Notes: generated by a model from the sequence alone, not told the origin. A DNA stretch of 64,000 bases from Streptomyces sp. ST2-7A (GCF_021390475.1 NZ_JAJUWS010000025.1:1-64000), one strand, 5' to 3'. Positions 6,874-15,433 are shown, numbered from the stretch's first letter. Program-made: numbers and translations.

Positions 6874-8745
6874 TCAACGGCCGACCGCGTACCCCTGCAT
6901 CCCCCGGGCGTTCGCGGCGGCCGAGAGCACTCCCGTCTCCGGGTTGCGGGCCACCGCGCACAGCCTGCCCTCCGTCCACGCGCCGCCGACGTGCACCCGG
7001 TGGCCGCGTCGCCGCAGCTCCTCCACCGCGCGCTCGCCGACCCGGGATTCCACCGTCACCTCGCCGGGGCGCGAACCGCGCGGGTGGAAGGAAGAGGGGA
7101 AGGAGTCCTGGTGCCAGTTGGGGGCGTCGATCGCGCCCTGCAGGTCCGGGCCGCCGCGCACGCCCGGCCGCAGCAACAGCCCCAGGAAGAAGTGCGCCTG
7201 CCACTGGTCCTGCTGGTCGCCGCCGGGGGTTCCGAAGGCCATGACCGGTTCCCCGCCGCACAGCGCCAGGGAGGGGGAGAGGGTGGTGCGCGGGCGCCTG
7301 CCGGGGGTCAGTGAGGAGGGCAGGCCCGGCTCCAGCCAGGTCATCTGCAGCCGGGTGCCCAGGGGGAAGCCCAGGCCGGGGACGACCGGGCTCGACTGCA
7401 GCCAGCCGCCACTGGGGGTGGCGCTGACCAGGTTGCCCCAGCGGTCCACCACGTCCACGTGACAGGTGTCGCCGCGGGTCTCCCCGTTCCGGCCCACGGT
7501 GGGCTCGCCGGAGCCGGCCGCCGCGACGCCGAGCGGATCGAAGGCGGGGGCGAAGGAGTTCGGGTCGCTCGCGGCCCGGGCCAGGCGCGGCGGCCGACCG
7601 CCGGGGGAGCCGGGGCGCAGCTCGGCGGAGGCGTGCGGGCCGATCAGGGCGCGGCGGGTGGTGTTGTACTCCGGCGACAACAGGTCGTCCAGCGGCACCG
7701 GGGTTTCGCCGGCGTCGCCGTACCAGGCCTCGCGATCGGCCATCGCCAACTTGCCGGCCTCCAGCAGCAGGTGCAGGTACTCGGGGTAGGCGGCCGTCTC
7801 CTCGGGGGCCAGGCCGCGGGTGCCGCCTGCGCGACCGCCGCCCGCCTCGGCGAGCAGGTCGGCCGGGGCGTCGCCGAGCAGCGCGAGCTGCTGGAGCAGG
7901 ACGGGACCCTGGCTCCAGGGACCGGGCTTGCAGACGGTCCAGTCGCCGTGGTCGTAGCGGGAGGGTTCCTCGTAGGAGGCGGTCCAGCCGGTCAGGTCGT
8001 CGCCGGTGAGGGGGGAGGCGTGTCGGCGGCCGGAGGAGTCCATGGCGGGGCGCGCGGCGTGCGCCACGAGGGCGTCGCCGATGAAGCCCTCGCGCCAGAC
8101 GCGGCGGGCGGCGTCGATCTGTCCCTCGCGGTGGGGGGAGGCGGCCTCGGCCTCGGTCAGCAGGCGTCGCCAGGTGGCGGCGAGGTCGGGGTTGCGCAGC
8201 AGGCCGCCGGGGGCGGGCGGGTGCCCACCGGGCAGGTACACCTCGGCGGAGGAGGTCCACTCGGACTCCAGGAGGTCCCGCACGCCCTCCACGGTCCGGC
8301 AGACCTGTTCCACGACCGGGTGGCCGTGTTCGGCGTAGCCGATGGCGGCCTCCAGCACCCGGCGCAGGGAGCGGGTGCCGTGGTCGCGCAGCAGGGTCAT
8401 CCAGGCGTCGAAGGCGCCGGGGACGACGGCGGCCAGGGGCCCGGTGCCGGGGACCAGGTCCAGGCCCAGGCCGGTGAAGTGATCGATGGTGGCGCCCATG
8501 GGCGCCGGTCCCTGTCCGCACAGGACCCGCACCGGTCCGCCGGTGGGGGCGATGATGATCGGCGCGTCACCGGCGGGGCCGTTGAGATGGGGTTCGACCA
8601 CGTGGAGGGTGAAGCCGGCGGCCACGGCCGCGTCGAAGGCGTTCCCTCCCTCCTCCAGGATCGCCATCGCCGACTGCGAGGCGAGCCAATGCGTGCTGGA
8701 GACCATGCCGAGGGTGCCCTGGAGCGTGGGCCGCGTGGTGAACAT
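6874..8745 (-). CDS. Gamma-glutamyltransferase family protein
   Basis: The protein has 623 residues, slightly longer than the ~580 usual in bacteria. The start of the fold (GMVSSTHWLASQSAMAILEEGGNAFDAAVAAG) matches Ntn-hydrolase gamma-glutamyltranspeptidases. The autoprocessing Thr is Thr427 in GDTCHVDVVDRWGNLVS, followed by PSGGW and the C-terminal GTPGGDQQDQWQ glycine motif. The enzyme would self-cleave into large and small subunits and act on gamma-glutamyl or related amide bonds. No signal peptide is visible, so a cytosolic acylase or hydrolase role is possible. ATG 8745 lies 23 bp from the divergent sirtuin start and 7 nt after a TACGCT -10-like box, so the transcript is probably leaderless. 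Confidence 0.85.
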   Translation of the reverse strand: MFTTRPTLQGTLGMVSSTHWLASQSAMAILEEGGNAFDAAVAAGFTLHVVEPHLNGPAGDAPIIIAPTGGPVRVLCGQGPAPMGATIDHFTGLGLDLVPGTGPLAAVVPGAFDAWMTLLRDHGTRSLRRVLEAAIGYAEHGHPVVEQVCRTVEGVRDLLESEWTSSAEVYLPGGHPPAPGGLLRNPDLAATWRRLLTEAEAASPHREGQIDAARRVWREGFIGDALVAHAARPAMDSSGRRHASPLTGDDLTGWTASYEEPSRYDHGDWTVCKPGPWSQGPVLLQQLALLGDAPADLLAEAGGGRAGGTRGLAPEETAAYPEYLHLLLEAGKLAMADREAWYGDAGETPVPLDDLLSPEYNTTRRALIGPHASAELRPGSPGGRPPRLARAASDPNSFAPAFDPLGVAAAGSGEPTVGRNGETRGDTCHVDVVDRWGNLVSATPSGGWLQSSPVVPGLGFPLGTRLQMTWLEPGLPSSLTPGRRPRTTLSPSLALCGGEPVMAFGTPGGDQQDQWQAHFFLGLLLRPGVRGGPDLQGAIDAPNWHQDSFPSSFHPRGSRPGEVTVESRVGERAVEELRRRGHRVHVGGAWTEGRLCAVARNPETGVLSAAANARGMQGYAVGR

Positions 8746-8752
8746 GCCCGGG

Positions 8753-8762
8753 AGCGTACGCT
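8753..8762. promoter_or_regulatory. Palindromic shared -10 element for divergent ggt and sirtuin genes
   Basis: AGCGTACGCT is a perfect 10-bp palindrome. It places TACGCT on the plus strand at 8757-8762, six bases before the sirtuin ATG (8769). It also places TACGCT on the minus strand (8758 to 8753), seven bases before the ggt ATG (8745). Both start codons fall where transcription should begin, so both mRNAs may be leaderless. No good -35 boxes are visible at 17-18 bp. Confidence 0.5.
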
Positions 8763-8768
8763 TTTCAT

Positions 8769-9608
8769 ATGAGCGGCGACGAGACGGCCCCCCGGTCCGG
8801 AAGCGCCCCGGACGATTCCCGCCGACCCGCGACGGCCCCCTCCCGGCCCCCGGTGGCACTGCTCAGCGGTGCCGGCATCTCCACCGACTCCGGCATCCCG
8901 GACTACCGGGGACCCAACGGTGTGTGGCGGCGGGACCCGGAGGCGGCGAAGCTGGTCACCTACCACCACTACGTGAACGACCCGGAGATCCGCCGCCGCG
9001 CCTGGCGGATCCGTCTCACCGGGCCGGCCCGGCACGCCCGTCCCAACGTCGCCCACCGGGCCGTCGCCGAGCTCGAGCGCACCGGCGCGCCGGTGCGGGT
9101 GATCACCCAGAACGTGGACGGTCTGCACCAGGCCGCCGGGCTGTCCGACCGCAAGGTCCTGGAACTGCACGGAACCACCCGGTTGTTCGAGTGCGTGGAC
9201 TGCGGCGGGCGCGGTCCGATGTCCGAGGCACTGGCCCGGGTGGAGGCCGGGGAGGAGGACCCGCCCTGCGTCCTCTGTTCGGGGATCCTGAAATCGGCCA
9301 CCGTGATGTTCGGTCAGGCACTGGACCGGGAGGTACTGGAGCGGGCGGTGGCCGTCGCCCGGGCGAGCGAGGTGTTCGTCGCGGTGGGCACCAGCCTGCG
9401 GGTCCACCCCGCCGCCTCGTTGGCCCGGATCGCGGTGGAGGCCGGGGCGCGACTGGTCATCGTCAACGCCGAGCCGACGCCGTACGACGCCCTGGCCGAG
9501 GAGGTCATCCGGGAGCCGATCGGCCGGGCGCTCCCCGCGCTCCTGGCCGACCTGGTCGAACCGGTCGAACCGGTCCCCGACGGGAGACCGTCCCCCCAGC
9601 CGGGGTGA
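8769..9608 (+). CDS. SIR2-family NAD-dependent protein deacylase
   Basis: The 279-residue protein carries all sirtuin hallmarks: GAGIST at 34-39, the NAD-binding TQNVDGLH at 113-120, catalytic His134 in LHGTT, and a zinc site of Cys142, Cys145, Cys167 and Cys170. It would remove acetyl or other acyl groups from lysines using NAD+, for example on acyl-CoA synthetases. The first 27 residues are an unstructured Ser/Pro/Arg-rich extension not seen in shorter bacterial homologues. No Tyr/Arg pair typical of CobB desuccinylases was identified with confidence. The gene is divergent from ggt with only 23 bp between start codons. Confidence 0.92.
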   Translation: MSGDETAPRSGSAPDDSRRPATAPSRPPVALLSGAGISTDSGIPDYRGPNGVWRRDPEAAKLVTYHHYVNDPEIRRRAWRIRLTGPARHARPNVAHRAVAELERTGAPVRVITQNVDGLHQAAGLSDRKVLELHGTTRLFECVDCGGRGPMSEALARVEAGEEDPPCVLCSGILKSATVMFGQALDREVLERAVAVARASEVFVAVGTSLRVHPAASLARIAVEAGARLVIVNAEPTPYDALAEEVIREPIGRALPALLADLVEPVEPVPDGRPSPQPG

Positions 9609-9646
9609 ACACCGGGCCGGAACGGCCGTGGAGCACGCGGGCGCGC

Positions 9647-9694
9647 ACGTCGGGAGGTCCCCGTCGACCACGGTCGACGGGGACCTCCCGACGT
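9647..9694. terminator. Bidirectional terminator between sirtuin and SRPBCC genes
   Basis: Perfect 23-bp arms (9647-9669 and 9672-9694) are separated by only 2 nt. The structure lies between the convergent ends of the sirtuin gene (9608) and the SRPBCC gene (9731), where it can serve both strands. Confidence 0.85.
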
Positions 9695-9730
9695 TGGCGG
9701 GTCGGCGGGGCCAACCCGCCGCGTCGGCGC

Positions 9731-10177
9731 TCAGATCTTGCCGCGCCAGGTACCGGTCTCGGTACCGCGGGACTCGATGAACTCCTTGAAGTTGTCCAGG
9801 TCCTGCTTGGCCTTGCGGCGCACGATGCCCATCTTGTCGCCGATGGCCTCGGTGAAGTTCTCCGGGGCGTACTCCATCTGGAGCATGATCTTCGTGCGGG
9901 ACTCGTTCAGGCGGTGGAACGTCACCACACCGGCCTGCTTGGGGCCGTTGCGGCTGGCCCAGGCGACCCGCTCGTCGGGAACCTGCTGGGTGATGTCGGC
10001 GTCGAACTCCCGCCGGGTGCCGGCGATGTTGGTCACCCAGTGCGTCCGACTGTCCGAGAGCTGGTCCACCCGCTCCACCCCGCTCATGAACTCGGGGAAT
10101 TCCTCGAACTGCGTCCACTGGTTGTAGGCGGTGGTCACCGGCACGGCGACCTCGATGGATTCCTCGATGTGGGACAC
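9731..10177 (-). CDS. SRPBCC (polyketide cyclase/CoxG-like) family protein
   Basis: This 148-residue protein begins at GTG 10177 (MSHIEESIEVAVPVTTAYNQW), preceded by AAGGAG eight bases upstream. The pattern of an N-terminal strand, the P-V-TTAYNQWTQFEEFPEFMSGVE helix-grip segment and a long C-terminal helix (KAKQDLDNFKEFIESR) fits the START/SRPBCC fold. This fold binds small hydrophobic ligands. Homologues of this short type in actinomycetes are uncharacterised stand-alone proteins, so ligand and role remain unknown. It is monocistronic and ends at the bidirectional terminator it shares with the sirtuin gene. Confidence 0.85.
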   Translation of the reverse strand: MSHIEESIEVAVPVTTAYNQWTQFEEFPEFMSGVERVDQLSDSRTHWVTNIAGTRREFDADITQQVPDERVAWASRNGPKQAGVVTFHRLNESRTKIMLQMEYAPENFTEAIGDKMGIVRRKAKQDLDNFKEFIESRGTETGTWRGKI

Positions 10178-10574
10178 GAGCGCTACTCCTTGATCGGGTG
10201 ATCTCGGTGACTGCGGTGATCGGAACGGTGATCGGGGCATCCCCGATCGCCGCGATCCGTTCGGATTCCCCATCCGCCTCCGGACCGTTCCTCTTTCGTT
10301 CCGTGTCTCCGCGGACATTCGGGCGAAAAGCGGCGAAATGGTTTCCGGGAGGCGGTGCCGGCGATGCCGAACATGGTTCCTCCGGACATTCGCGTTGCGA
10401 ACGCGATCGTCTTTCTTCGATTGTGGCCGGCGGAATGCCGGGCCGCCCCGACATCCATTCCGAAGGGGGTGTCGGTGGCTCACTTCGCCGCCTACCCCGG
10501 CTTTCACCCGGGAAACAGGAATCCCCCGCCGCGGGCCGGCTTCTCCCCGCCGGGCCGTCGGCGGGGATACCCGC
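10178..10574. promoter_or_regulatory. Upstream region of the SRPBCC gene with short direct repeats
   Basis: No gene is visible in this ~400-bp stretch. On the minus strand, just upstream of the ribosome site, a TCACC-containing hexamer recurs (plus-strand GGTGAT/C at 10197, 10206, 10215 and 10227). The spacing is 9, 9 and 12 bp. The repeats may form a regulatory array in the SRPBCC leader. Confidence 0.4.
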
Positions 10575-10847
10575 TCAGAGCAGGGAAATCGCGTAAGCGA
10601 AGAAGAAGGCGGCGATGAGCACGGTCACCACGATGACCAGGGCCAGGGGGGCGACCGCCCACCCCTTGGTGGGGTTGTGGGTCTCCTGCGGACCCGTCTC
10701 GCTCATGCTCCCCTCGGCGGGCGGGGTGTCACCGGGCAGCACCGAGCCGCCCGGCTCCATGCCGGGCGTGCGGTCCGGGTCCGGGTCCGGCGAACGCGGG
10801 TCCCGGCGGGGGTCCCCCGCGCCGCGGCGTTCCGCTCCTGGCGTCAT
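10575..10847 (-). CDS. DUF6480-type small single-pass membrane protein
   Basis: The 90-residue protein starts at ATG 10847 with GGAGGA upstream. The N-terminal half is Pro/Asp-rich (DPDPDRTPGMEPGGSVLPGDTPPAEGSMSETGP), a pattern I recognise from DUF6480 proteins of Streptomyces. One C-terminal transmembrane helix follows (VAPLALVIVVTVLIAAFFFA) and ends five residues before the stop. A shorter internal start at 10706 would give only the membrane part. I prefer the longer form because the Pro-rich segment is conserved in the family. The function is unknown. The gene stands alone. Confidence 0.72.
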   Translation of the reverse strand: MTPGAERRGAGDPRRDPRSPDPDPDRTPGMEPGGSVLPGDTPPAEGSMSETGPQETHNPTKGWAVAPLALVIVVTVLIAAFFFAYAISLL

Positions 10848-11177
10848 CGTCCTCGTCCTCCGTCTCGTTCCGCCGGTTCCGTCGCGCCGCTCCGGCTCCC
10901 CCCGACGGCCGACCGGCTGTGGCCTCCTTCTGTGCGGGTGACCGACGCCGGCGATCCCAAACCCTCCCGGCGGGTGAAAGGAGGGACGAAACAGGCATCC
11001 GGGTGACGCCTCCACCCGGGGCCCGTTCGGCTCCGCCCCGGCGACCGTGCCGTGCCGATGGTCGGGAGGGGCCCGCCGGCGCCGACGGGGCCGGGATGTC
11101 GCGGACGGGTCCCGGGCGGGTCGCGGTTCCCGCCCGGGGGTCGAACACCGGCGCGAGCCGCCGGTAGGGTCCCGGCC

Positions 11178-11921
11178 ATGAACGAAGACGCGCGCAACCT
11201 GCTCCTCGCCATCGTCGTCGCGGCGGCGGTCGCCGCCGTCCTGGGCTGGTTCCTCCGCGGCTGGCTGTACGAGCGCGACCTGAGGCGCAAGCAGCGGTTC
11301 TTCGGACTTCCGGACAACTCCGAGTGCCTGCTGGTGGTCAGTCGGGAGGCCGGCGCGGATGGAGCCGTGGCGCGCAACGACGTCTTCGCCCTCCTCGAAC
11401 TGGCCGCGCTGATCAAGAACTGCCGGTCCCACGCACGGGTGATATCCGGGGAGACCGCCCAGCGCGGTTTCGGCGAGCGCACCGAGTTCTGTCTGGGTGG
11501 TCCGATGGGCAACCGGCGCTCCGCCGCCCACCTGCACAGCCTGCTGCCCGGCATCGCCGCCAACACCGACACCGAACCGGGTCCGGACCGGGGTGCCTTC
11601 CTCATCGGCACCGAGCGGTACCGCCTGGAGAACGGCTCGGTCGAGCACGTCCTGCTGGCCCGACTCACCGGCGGCCAGGAGGGACGGCCGGTCTTCCTGA
11701 TCTGCGGCCAACGCTCCATCACCCATCAGGCCGCCGCCCGCTACCTGGCCCGCCACCACCTGCGGCTGGCCCGGAAGCACGGCGGCTCCGGGAATTTCGT
11801 GCTGCTGCTCAAGGTCGTCAACTCCCAGGCGTACGGCCCCGACGTGGTGGAACTCGTCTCCGACGTCACCTCCACGGCCCTGAGCCCCCGCCCGAAGCTC
11901 ACCACGAGTAAGGAGGACTGA
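11178..11921 (+). CDS. Membrane-anchored conserved hypothetical protein
   Basis: This 247-residue protein has a short N-terminus, one transmembrane helix (LLLAIVVAAAVAAVLGWFL, about residues 8-26) and a positively charged follow-on (RGWLYERDLRRKQRF). The soluble domain would therefore be cytoplasmic. That domain contains a Rossmann-like alternation, ECLLVVSREAG...NDVFALLELAALIKNC and later RPVFLICGQRSITHQAAARYLARH. No catalytic motif is recognisable. It lies 57 bp before the GntR regulator gene on the same strand and may be cotranscribed with it. I recognise it only as an uncharacterised actinobacterial protein. Confidence 0.72.
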   Translation: MNEDARNLLLAIVVAAAVAAVLGWFLRGWLYERDLRRKQRFFGLPDNSECLLVVSREAGADGAVARNDVFALLELAALIKNCRSHARVISGETAQRGFGERTEFCLGGPMGNRRSAAHLHSLLPGIAANTDTEPGPDRGAFLIGTERYRLENGSVEHVLLARLTGGQEGRPVFLICGQRSITHQAAARYLARHHLRLARKHGGSGNFVLLLKVVNSQAYGPDVVELVSDVTSTALSPRPKLTTSKED

Positions 11922-11978
11922 CGCCGAGTGACGTAGCCTGGTCGCGGTCGAAACCCTGGTGGTGTGAGAGGGGATCAG

Positions 11979-13049
11979 ATGGGTGACACGCGGCCGGTCT
12001 ACCAGCGCATCGCGGACGATCTGCGGCGCCAGATCGACGAAGGGGTTCTGCCGGTGGGGGCACGCATCCCCTCCCGGTCGGAACTCAAGCGGGTCTACGG
12101 CGCCAGCGATCAGACGGTGGATCGGGCGGTACGGGTGCTCAAGGCCGCCGGCTACGCGGTCGGTCAGTTCGGACGGGGGGTCTTCGTCGGCGATCGCAAG
12201 CCGATCGGCTCCCTGGTGAGGGGATCGGTCGCGATCGATTCCCCTCTCGCCGCCGAACTCCGCGGCGGCCCCCGGGTCGTGGCACGGGCGGGGGCGCTGC
12301 CGCCCCCGGGCGCGGTCGGCGCGCGCCCCGGGCCGTTCCCGGCCGTGCCCCCATCGGCGCCGGTCGCCGGGAGGGACGGGTTCGTCGGGGGCGGGTTCGC
12401 GGAGGGCTTCGGGCTCCTCCCCGCGCCGAGGGCGGAGAGTCCCGCCGAGCGGGCGCCGCACCTGGTCTGGGAGGCCACCTCCACCGCGACGGTCGCGCCG
12501 CCGGTCATCGCCGAGAGGTTGGGCATCGGCACCGGCGAGCGGGTCATGTGCACCCGCTACGAGTACCTCGCGGACCGCCTTCCGCTGCAACTGGCGACCA
12601 GTTGGGAGCCGTTGGCCCTCACCGGGGAGACCGACATCTGCTGGCCCGAGCGCGGCCCCTACGCCCGCCGGGGCGTGCGCGGACGGTTCGCCGCCATCGG
12701 CATCCGGGTCGTACGCGCCCGCGAGGTGGTCGCCTCCCGTCCGGCCACCAGCCCGGAGGCCGAGGCGCTGGGCTGTGCGCCGGGCCAGTGCCTCACGGCC
12801 GTGGAACGCACCCACTACGCGGCCGACGGTCGGCCGGTGGAGACCTCGGACTCGGTGGTGCGCGGGGACCGGTGGCGACTGGAGTACGAGATCCCGCTGG
12901 CCCCGGAACCGGCCCCGCCGCCCCCGCCGGGCGCGGGAGTCGTCGCCGGGGCCCCGCGTCCCGGGGAACACCGCGCGGGGGTGCCCCGTCCGACGCGACG
13001 CCGTGCCCCGGCGGGCGGGGACGAACCGGCCGGCTCCGTACCGCGCTGA
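11979..13049 (+). CDS. GntR/HutC-type transcriptional regulator with UTRA domain
   Basis: The N-terminal ~70 residues form a GntR winged helix (YQRIADDLRRQIDEGVLPVGARIPSRSELKRVYGASDQTVDRAVRVLKAAGYAV). The C-terminal part (residues ~165-305) fits a UTRA ligand-binding domain. Signs of that domain are RLGIGTGERVMCTRYEYLADRLPLQLATSW, the SPEAEALGC motif and a terminal VERTHYAADGRPVETSDSVVRGDRW. The two are separated by an unusually long Pro/Gly/Ala linker of roughly 75 residues, and a Pro-rich tail follows, giving 356 residues against the usual ~250. ATG 11979 has GAGGGG upstream. The effector and targets are unknown. Confidence 0.88.
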   Translation: MGDTRPVYQRIADDLRRQIDEGVLPVGARIPSRSELKRVYGASDQTVDRAVRVLKAAGYAVGQFGRGVFVGDRKPIGSLVRGSVAIDSPLAAELRGGPRVVARAGALPPPGAVGARPGPFPAVPPSAPVAGRDGFVGGGFAEGFGLLPAPRAESPAERAPHLVWEATSTATVAPPVIAERLGIGTGERVMCTRYEYLADRLPLQLATSWEPLALTGETDICWPERGPYARRGVRGRFAAIGIRVVRAREVVASRPATSPEAEALGCAPGQCLTAVERTHYAADGRPVETSDSVVRGDRWRLEYEIPLAPEPAPPPPPGAGVVAGAPRPGEHRAGVPRPTRRRAPAGGDEPAGSVPR

Positions 13050-13070
13050 CCCGGCCGGGACCGGCGGGAC

Positions 13071-13131
13071 CGGGCCACCCCGGCCCGGGGCCCCGACCGG
13101 GTCGGGCGCGCTCCCGGGTCGGGGTGGCCCG
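13071..13131 (+). terminator. Hairpin terminator after the GntR gene
   Basis: CGGGCCACCCCG (13071-13082) pairs with CGGGGTGGCCCG (13120-13131). The 37-nt loop is itself GC-rich and self-complementary. The hairpin lies between convergent genes ending at 13049 and 13167. Confidence 0.55.
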
Positions 13132-13166
13132 GGGACGGCGGGGGAAAGGGCGGGAGCCGCCCGCGC

Positions 13167-13601
13167 TCAGCCCTCGGCCGCCTCGGCGTACAGCCGGGAC
13201 AGCTCGGGCACGCCGTTCTCCGCCCACTCCCGGCCCCGGGTCCCCACATCGAGCCGACGCCCCGAGGCCAGGGCCACCTCGGGGCGGCCGTCCTCGCCGG
13301 GGACCCAGCGGGCGCCGGCCAGGGAGCGGACGATCACCGTGCCCAGGTACAGCCCGGCGTCCGTGGCCAGGGCCGGCAACTCCTCGGGGTCCTCGCGCCA
13401 CAGGGGCGGCAACTGGTCCAGCAGGGCAAGGGATTCGGGGTCCCCCGAGAGTACGACTCCCTGATCGGCGGCCCGTTCCCGCAGCAGGGGGCACTCGGCG
13501 AGCAACTCCGTGACCCCGTCGGCGTCGTAATCGCGTTCCGCGCCGGTCGGGGGCACGGGCATCCGGGGCCGGCGCCGGTGGTGTGCGAAGGGGAACCTCA
13601 T
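13167..13601 (-). CDS. DUF6278 family hypothetical protein
   Basis: The 144-residue protein contains the block ELLAECPLLRERAADQGVVLSGDPESLALLDQLPPLWREDPEELPALATDAGLYLGTVIVRSL, which I recognise as DUF6278 from streptomycetes. It continues with a GARW...EVALASGRRLDVGTRG beta segment. The N-terminus is short and basic (RFPFAHHRRRPR). No signal peptide or membrane helix is present. Start ATG 13601 has no clear ribosome site, so a leaderless transcript or a different start is possible. The function is unknown. It is convergent with the GntR gene. Confidence 0.75.
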   Translation of the reverse strand: MRFPFAHHRRRPRMPVPPTGAERDYDADGVTELLAECPLLRERAADQGVVLSGDPESLALLDQLPPLWREDPEELPALATDAGLYLGTVIVRSLAGARWVPGEDGRPEVALASGRRLDVGTRGREWAENGVPELSRLYAEAAEG

Positions 13602-13742
13602 ACCGTGAAGGGTGGCACCCGGACCCGCCGGCAGGCCGGCGGCACGACGGATTTGAAGGTGACGAAAAGGGAAAACCCGCCCGGTTCCCCCGGGCCCGGG
13701 AACATCGATCGGAGGCCGTCACCCCGCCGTTCGGGATCACGT

Positions 13743-13768
13743 CCATGCCCATGCCCATGCCCATGCCC
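13743..13768. repeat. Short CATGCC tandem repeat
   Basis: Four consecutive CATGCC hexamers lie in the intergenic space between the DUF6278 gene and exonuclease III. No role is evident. Confidence 0.85.
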
Positions 13769-13861
13769 GGGGCCACGGCGGCACCGGCACCCGGCCGGCC
13801 CTCGCCACGACACCGGCGCCGAGGGGTGCCGGGAGGGCCGTGGCGCGTTCGCGGGCGCGGC

Positions 13862-14650
13862 TCAGCCCGCCGGCTCCAGGTCCACCACCACCGGCGCGTG
13901 GTCCGAGGCTCCCTTCCCCTTGCGCTCCTCGCGGTCCACGTGCGCGTCCCGCACCGCGCCCACGAACGCGGCGTTGCCGTAGACCAGGTCGATCCTCATG
14001 CCCTTGTTCTTGGGGAAGGCCAACTGCCGGTAGTCCCAATAGGTGAAGGGGCGGTCGTACTTCAGCGGCCGGGGCATCACGTCCCGCAGGCCCGTCGCGC
14101 GCAGCCCCGCCAACGCCTCGCGCTCCGCGGCGGTCACGTGGGTGGAGGTCTCGTCGAAGACCCCGATGTCCCAGACGTCCTCGTCCGTCGGGATCACGTT
14201 GAAGTCGCCCAGCACGGCGAACGGCCGCTCCCCGGCGGCGTCCGCCGCCACCGCCGCGCGCAGCGCCGCCAACCACTCCAACTTGTACGCGTAGTGGGGG
14301 TGTTCCACCTCCCGACCGTTGGGCACGTACACCGACCACACCTTCACCCCGCCGCAGACCGCCGACACGGCCCGGGGCTCCACGACCCCCTCGTACCCCG
14401 GCGCGCCGGGCAGTTCGGTCACCGGCTCCTCCAGACCCACCCGGGAGAGCACCGCGACGCCGTTCCAGCGGCCGGTGCCCGCCACGAGCGCCTCGTACCC
14501 GGCCTCGCGCAGCCGCTCCGCCGGGAAGGCGGCGAGGTCGCACTTGAGTTCCTGGAGGCAGAGCACATCGGTGCCGCTGCGTTCCAGCCAGGCCACCAGG
14601 CGTTCCAGGCGGACGGTGACGGAGTTGACGTTCCAGGTGGCGATGCGCAT
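13862..14650 (-). CDS. xthA: Exodeoxyribonuclease III
   Basis: This 262-residue protein fits the exonuclease III/AP endonuclease family throughout. The metal-binding segments are MRIATWNVNSV at the N-terminus and CLQELK (Glu near residue 34). GDFNVIPTDEDVWD provides catalytic Asp and Asn, and GASDHAPVVVDL at the C-terminus provides the final Asp-His pair. The KNKGMRIDLVYG segment is also typical. It would cleave at abasic sites and remove 3' blocking groups in base excision repair in the cytoplasm. The next minus-strand gene upstream (an MBL hydrolase) is 117 bp away. Confidence 0.93.
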   Translation of the reverse strand: MRIATWNVNSVTVRLERLVAWLERSGTDVLCLQELKCDLAAFPAERLREAGYEALVAGTGRWNGVAVLSRVGLEEPVTELPGAPGYEGVVEPRAVSAVCGGVKVWSVYVPNGREVEHPHYAYKLEWLAALRAAVAADAAGERPFAVLGDFNVIPTDEDVWDIGVFDETSTHVTAAEREALAGLRATGLRDVMPRPLKYDRPFTYWDYRQLAFPKNKGMRIDLVYGNAAFVGAVRDAHVDREERKGKGASDHAPVVVDLEPAG

Positions 14651-14767
14651 CGGTGCTCCGGGCGTGGGTGGGTGCGGGTGGGATGACGACTGTCGGGGCG
14701 GGGCTGTCGGGACGCGGGTGGGACGGGGCGGACGGCGCCGACGGGAGACGAGCGGGTGGACCGGCGA

Positions 14768-15433
14768 TCAGGCGAGGGCGAGGGAGTCGCCCGGCTCCAA
14801 CCGGAGGTACTCCGCGGCGCCCAGCCCCGGACCGGCCGGCCCCATGTTCCGGCCGTAGACGGTGTGCCCGGCCGGTCCCAACAGCCCGTCGTGCACGGCC
14901 ACCGCCCGGCGCGGCCCGACCTCCCGCACGTACTCCACCACCTCGGAGAACTTGTTCCACGGCGCGTGCACCGGCAGCAGCAGCGTCTCCACCTCCCGCT
15001 CCGGCACGGTCAACGCGTCGCCGGGGTGGAAGACCGTGCCCGCTCCGCCCTCCGGGTCCTCCACCAGGAAACCGACGTTGGCGACCCGGGGCAGGTCGGG
15101 GTGGATCACGGCGTGCAGCTCACCGTGCACCTCGACCGGGAAGCCGGCGGCGGTGAGGGTGTCGCCGTCGCCCACCGCGTGCGCGCGCCCCGGGAAGGCC
15201 GTCGACATCACCTCGCTCACGGCACGCGGAGCCCACAGCTCCACCGCCGGGTCCGCCTCCATCGCCGAGCGCAGCCGTCCCTCGTCGAAGTGGTCCGGGT
15301 GCTCGTGGGTGACCAGCAGCGCGTCGGCCCCGGCGGCCGCGTCCCGCTCGCCGAACGCGCCGGGATCGATCACCAGGGTGCGGTCCCCGTGGACGATCCG
15401 GACGCAGGCGTGACCGTGCTTGGTGAGCTTCAT
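14768..15433 (-). CDS. MBL-fold metal-dependent hydrolase
   Basis: The 221-residue protein carries the metallo-beta-lactamase zinc motif THEHPDHFD at 42-50. Further metal ligands follow in VHGELHAVIH, FHPGDALTVP and AVHDGLLGPAG. Its length and the KLTKHGHACVRI N-terminus match the UlaG-like, lactonase-type small hydrolases common in actinomycetes, whose substrates are unknown. The ATG at 15433 is well placed and the coding bias is strong. It is followed 117 bp later on the same strand by exonuclease III, so weak cotranscription is possible. Confidence 0.87.
   Translation of the reverse strand: MKLTKHGHACVRIVHGDRTLVIDPGAFGERDAAAGADALLVTHEHPDHFDEGRLRSAMEADPAVELWAPRAVSEVMSTAFPGRAHAVGDGDTLTAAGFPVEVHGELHAVIHPDLPRVANVGFLVEDPEGGAGTVFHPGDALTVPEREVETLLLPVHAPWNKFSEVVEYVREVGPRRAVAVHDGLLGPAGHTVYGRNMGPAGPGLGAAEYLRLEPGDSLALA

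Noticed and set aside
13743..13768. CATGCC repeat considered as a CRISPR or iteron array
   Set aside because: The units are six bases long and contiguous with no spacers, and there are no cas or replication genes nearby.
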